Assembly (NCBI RefSeq): GCF_023065955.2
Contig: NW_026623008.1
Location: 15,964,501 to 16,028,500 of the forward strand
DNA: 64,000 nt
DNA from: Ursus arctos
Lineage: Eukaryota > Chordata > Mammalia > Carnivora > Ursidae
Direction: 5' to 3'
This document shows positions 61,631-64,000 of this stretch, piece by piece (position 1 is the first letter of the stretch; every line of letters starts with the position of its first letter). Made by a program: the position numbers and the translations under genes. The notes under the pieces were generated by a model. That model was not told where the DNA came from. It ran no database searches and was given only the letters and a program-made list of their open reading frames with translations.

Positions 61631-61760
61631 TGGTCAGAGCAAATGGTTGCAAGCAACAGAACCCGACTCAGTCTCTCATGAGTGCACAAGCGAACTTACT
61701 GGAAGCATATTGGGAGCCCACATATGAACAGACACCACACCCAGAAAGTGGATAGAAAGC
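61631..61760. repeat. Unclassified ancient dispersed repeat
   Basis: gagcaaatggttgcaagcaa then cagaacccgactcagtctct and acttactggaagcatattgg resembles the unclassified element at 21.2 kb. Confidence 0.4.
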
Positions 61761-62234
61761 AAGGAACGATGAAGGGCAGGGCAACAGAGACCAGAGTAAG
61801 TGGGAGCAGCCCAGATGCAGGCCACTGTAGCTACAGGGATGACTTCAGGGGTCCCTGGGCCTTCACATCACTTGCTCAATGTTCATAACCTAACCTGTGT
61901 TATATGTCGATGCCCAATTTCTTTGGTTTCCATAGAGGGCAGCATGACCTCCCAGCAATTCCCCAGGAATTATCCAGGTGCTCATGGGAGGGAGATTAGG
62001 AGGTAACCACAAAATTTCATAACAGGGGTCTTTGACAATGAAATAAACACACATGGTCCCTTCTGTGCCTGGCACCAAATAACGCTCCTTGAATGGCGGC
62101 CATCCGCTGTCACCGCAGCCTTTTCCAGCATGGCCCCTGCCTGCAGAGACTCCTGTATGAAAGTGGCAAGTGTGGACAGAGCGGGGAGTTTGGCTCGCTC
62201 ATGAGACAACTGTCTACTCCTCAGGCAGCATGAT
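61761..62234. other. Unassigned sequence
   Basis: No gene seen. May partly continue the previous repeat. Confidence 0.3.
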
Positions 62235-62365
62235 GTGAAGGAAAGAGCACTTGACCAGGAGTCCCACTCTGCTTCTCGTCATCCCTCTGCCACTAATCAG
62301 CAGTGCAGTCTTGACAGGCCCTTCGCCCTCCCTGAGCTCCCAGTTTCTCAGCTACCTGCCCTGGT
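62235..62365 (+). repeat. MIR SINE (diverged)
   Basis: aaagagcacttgaccaggag, ctctgccactaatcagcagt, cctgagctcccagtttctca. Confidence 0.65.
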
Positions 62366-62439
62366 GGCTAGGGCACCAGGAGTCAGGAGCGGCATGTGTG
62401 ATAGCATGTGGGAATTTTGTTTCAAGTTTCCCAACAACT

Positions 62440-63050
62440 TTTACGTATTTTTAAGTTAATAAATTTACTCATATACCATAAAATTCCCCCACGAAAGTAT
62501 ATGTTCCTTGGCATATTATTTTTTTTAAAGATTTTATTTATTTTTTTGACAGAGACAGCCAGCGAGAGAGGGAACACAGCAGGGCGAGTGGGAGAGGAAG
62601 AAGCAGGCTCCTAGCGGAGGAGCCTGATGTGGGGCTCGATCCCGGAACGCCGGGATCACACCCTGAGCCAAAGGCAGACACTTAACGACTGAGACACCCA
62701 GGTGCCCCATCCTTGGCATATTATTATATTCACAAGGTTGTGTAGCCATCCCTACTAATTCCAGAAAATTTCATCACCCCCAAAAGAAACTTTACACTCT
62801 AATAATCCACTTCCTGTCTCTATGGATTGACCTCTTCTGGACAGTTCACATAAATGGAATCGTGTACTATGTGGTCTGCTGCGTCTGGTGTCTTTCACTC
62901 AGTATGTGTTCAAGGTTCATCTGTGGTACCATGTGTCAGTGCTTCGTTCCTTTTCATGGTGGAATACTATTCCATTGAATGGATATACCACATCTGTTCA
63001 CCCATTCATATAGGTTATTCTTATTCACACTGGCCCACCGTTGGGGACTT
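62440..63050 (-). repeat. L1M LINE 3' UTR and ORF2 end, reversed, split by a SINE
   Basis: ataccataaaattcccccac, agccatccctactaattcca, gtctctatggattgacctct, aaatggaatcgtgtactatg, ggaatactattccattgaatgg-type word, then acccattcatataggttat. The right end corresponds to the antisense ORF2 terminus. Confidence 0.88.
62521..62709 (-). repeat. Carnivore SINEC, reversed, bear-like subtype
   Basis: aaagattttatttatttttttg, gacagccagcgagagaggga, gtgggagaggaagaagcagg, end gacacccaggtgcccc. Perfect 16-bp duplication TCCTTGGCATATTATT at 62505-62520 and 62710-62725. Confidence 0.96.
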
Positions 63051-63345
63051 AGGTGTTCTCAGAGGGAGGGAGGTCAGCACAGAATGAGAAGTGACCACAT
63101 CAGCACAGGGAGGTGTGTGCAGCCTGAGGAGCTCAGTCTCTGGCCTTATCTGTTCTCAAAGTGCCTAAAGGCATTCTAGAAATTCCCTGGATTCCAAGCA
63201 TGGAGAATTATTGCTACCTAGAATCTGGGCTCTCTATCACCTTTGCCTCAAACCCCAGGTTGCTGTGAGCACCAGCAAGGATTTCCTGGGCAAGGGGAGA
63301 TAGCTGACACAGGGCCAGACCAGGCACAAGGTAAGTGCTCAGCAA
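63051..63345. other. Unassigned sequence
   Basis: Possible + strand L2 terminus at 63325-63355 (gtaagtgctcagcaaatact then tggatgg), from which the TGGA array may have grown. Confidence 0.4.
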
Positions 63346-63349
63346 ATAC

Positions 63350-63846
63350 TTGGATGGATAAACAGATTGATAGAGATATATGGATGGATGATGGATGGAT
63401 GGATTGGTGGGTGGATGGATGGATGGATGGATGGATTGGTGGGTGGATGGATGGATGGATCGATGGATGGATTGGTGGATGGATGGATGGATGGATGGAT
63501 GGATGGATGGATGGATGGATTGGTTGGTGGGTGGATGGATGATGGATGGATGGATGGATGGATGGATGGATGGATTGGTGGGTGGATGGATGGATGGATG
63601 GATGGATGGATGGGTTGGTGGATGGATGGATGGATGGATGGATGGATGGATGGATGGATGGATTGGTGGATGGATGGATGGATGGATGGATGGATGGATG
63701 GATGGATGGATGGATTGGTGGATGGATTGGTGGATGGATGGATGGATGGATGGATGGATGGATGGATGGATGGATTGGTGGATGGATGGATGGATTGGTG
63801 GATGGATGGATGGATGGATGGATGGATGGATGGATGGATGGATGGA
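63350..63846. repeat. (TGGA)n tetranucleotide array, ~500 bp, with TTGG variants
   Basis: Clean TGGA repeats are interrupted by TTGG and TGGG variant units at 63404, 63436, 63472, 63520, 63575, 63615, 63663, 63715, 63727, 63775 and 63795. Steps of 48 bases occur three times (63472 to 63520, 63615 to 63663, 63727 to 63775), hinting at a higher-order unit of twelve tetramers. Frames encoding Met-Asp-Gly-Trp repeats are by-products. Confidence 0.95.
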
Positions 63847-64000
63847 GCTAGCTCTACATCTTGTTAATGCCTATTTTATGCAGAGGAGAGAGATTAACTT
63901 TCTACCTAGAGAGAAATCCTAGCCAAGGTATTCTTGAACCAAAGGACCTAACATTTATGTACTAACTCCTATTCAGGAGTAGGAAAGACTGAATCTCAAA
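63847..64000. other. Unassigned right edge
   Basis: AT-balanced sequence that ends in acatttatgtactaactcc, perhaps the start of a reversed MIR continuing beyond the window. Confidence 0.25.

Noticed and set aside
63367..63922. 166-175-codon frames encoding Met-Asp-Gly-Trp repeats
   Set aside because: Direct translation of the TGGA microsatellite in three registers. No reason to think it is expressed.

Overview
This window looks like nuclear DNA of a carnivoran mammal and contains no protein-coding gene that I can support. The host call rests on fourteen tRNA-derived SINEs of the carnivore SINEC (Can-SINE) type. They have the head GGGGCGCCTGGGTGGC, an internal tRNA-Lys-like promoter, a pyrimidine-rich middle, and a tail AATAAATAAATAAAATCTTT. 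The copies near 34.35, 51.65, 53.68 and (reversed) 62.52 kb share a body that I associate with bears and the giant panda, so an ursid or close caniform is my best guess. The older background is standard eutherian: MIR, L2, L1M/HAL1-like LINE remnants, MER5A and MER20 DNA transposons, and MLT1- and MLT2-like LTRs. Every open frame I examined is in low-complexity DNA, repeats, or unique DNA with no recognisable protein, so I call no CDS.

Layout. 0-10 kb: GC-rich, gene-free sequence with a Z-DNA-type CG/CA run beside a C23 tract, a decayed TGGA array, a GA array, MIR/L2 relics, a purine-rich block and a fresh-looking 143-bp tandem duplication. 9.2-16 kb: a long reversed L2 and L1M remnants, each interrupted by SINEC. 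16.6-17.8 kb: an AT-richer, repeat-poor stretch with clustered transcription-factor-like words, the best regulatory candidate here. 18.5-21.2 kb: L2, MIR, SINEC and L1, including two L2 fragments that look like copies of each other. 21.4-24.5 kb: repeat-poor sequence with a second regulatory candidate, then LTR-like and L2 remnants. 24.8-32 kb: MIR, L1 and L2 relics, plus a CA/CG-rich degenerate array. 32.4-35 kb: MER5A then MER20, L2 pieces, and an ancient LTR split by a SINE. 35-44.2 kb: many MIRs, two MLT2-like LTRs in opposite orientation, and a 1.2-kb L1 ORF2/3' remnant. 44.7-56 kb: L2, MER5, L1, MIR and MLT1 relics, and a 1.2-kb reversed L2. 56-64 kb: repeat-poor sequence, then SINEs, MIRs, a GTT array, and a 500-bp TGGA array close to the right edge.

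How it works together. I see no operon-like or pathway logic. The informative structure is the insertion layering (SINEC inside L2, L1 and LTR hosts, often with clear target-site duplications) and a few non-repetitive candidate enhancers. Repeat boundaries are read by eye and are accurate to roughly 10-50 bases. Family names come from recalled consensus features, not from a search. I found no convincing evidence of a new biological system.
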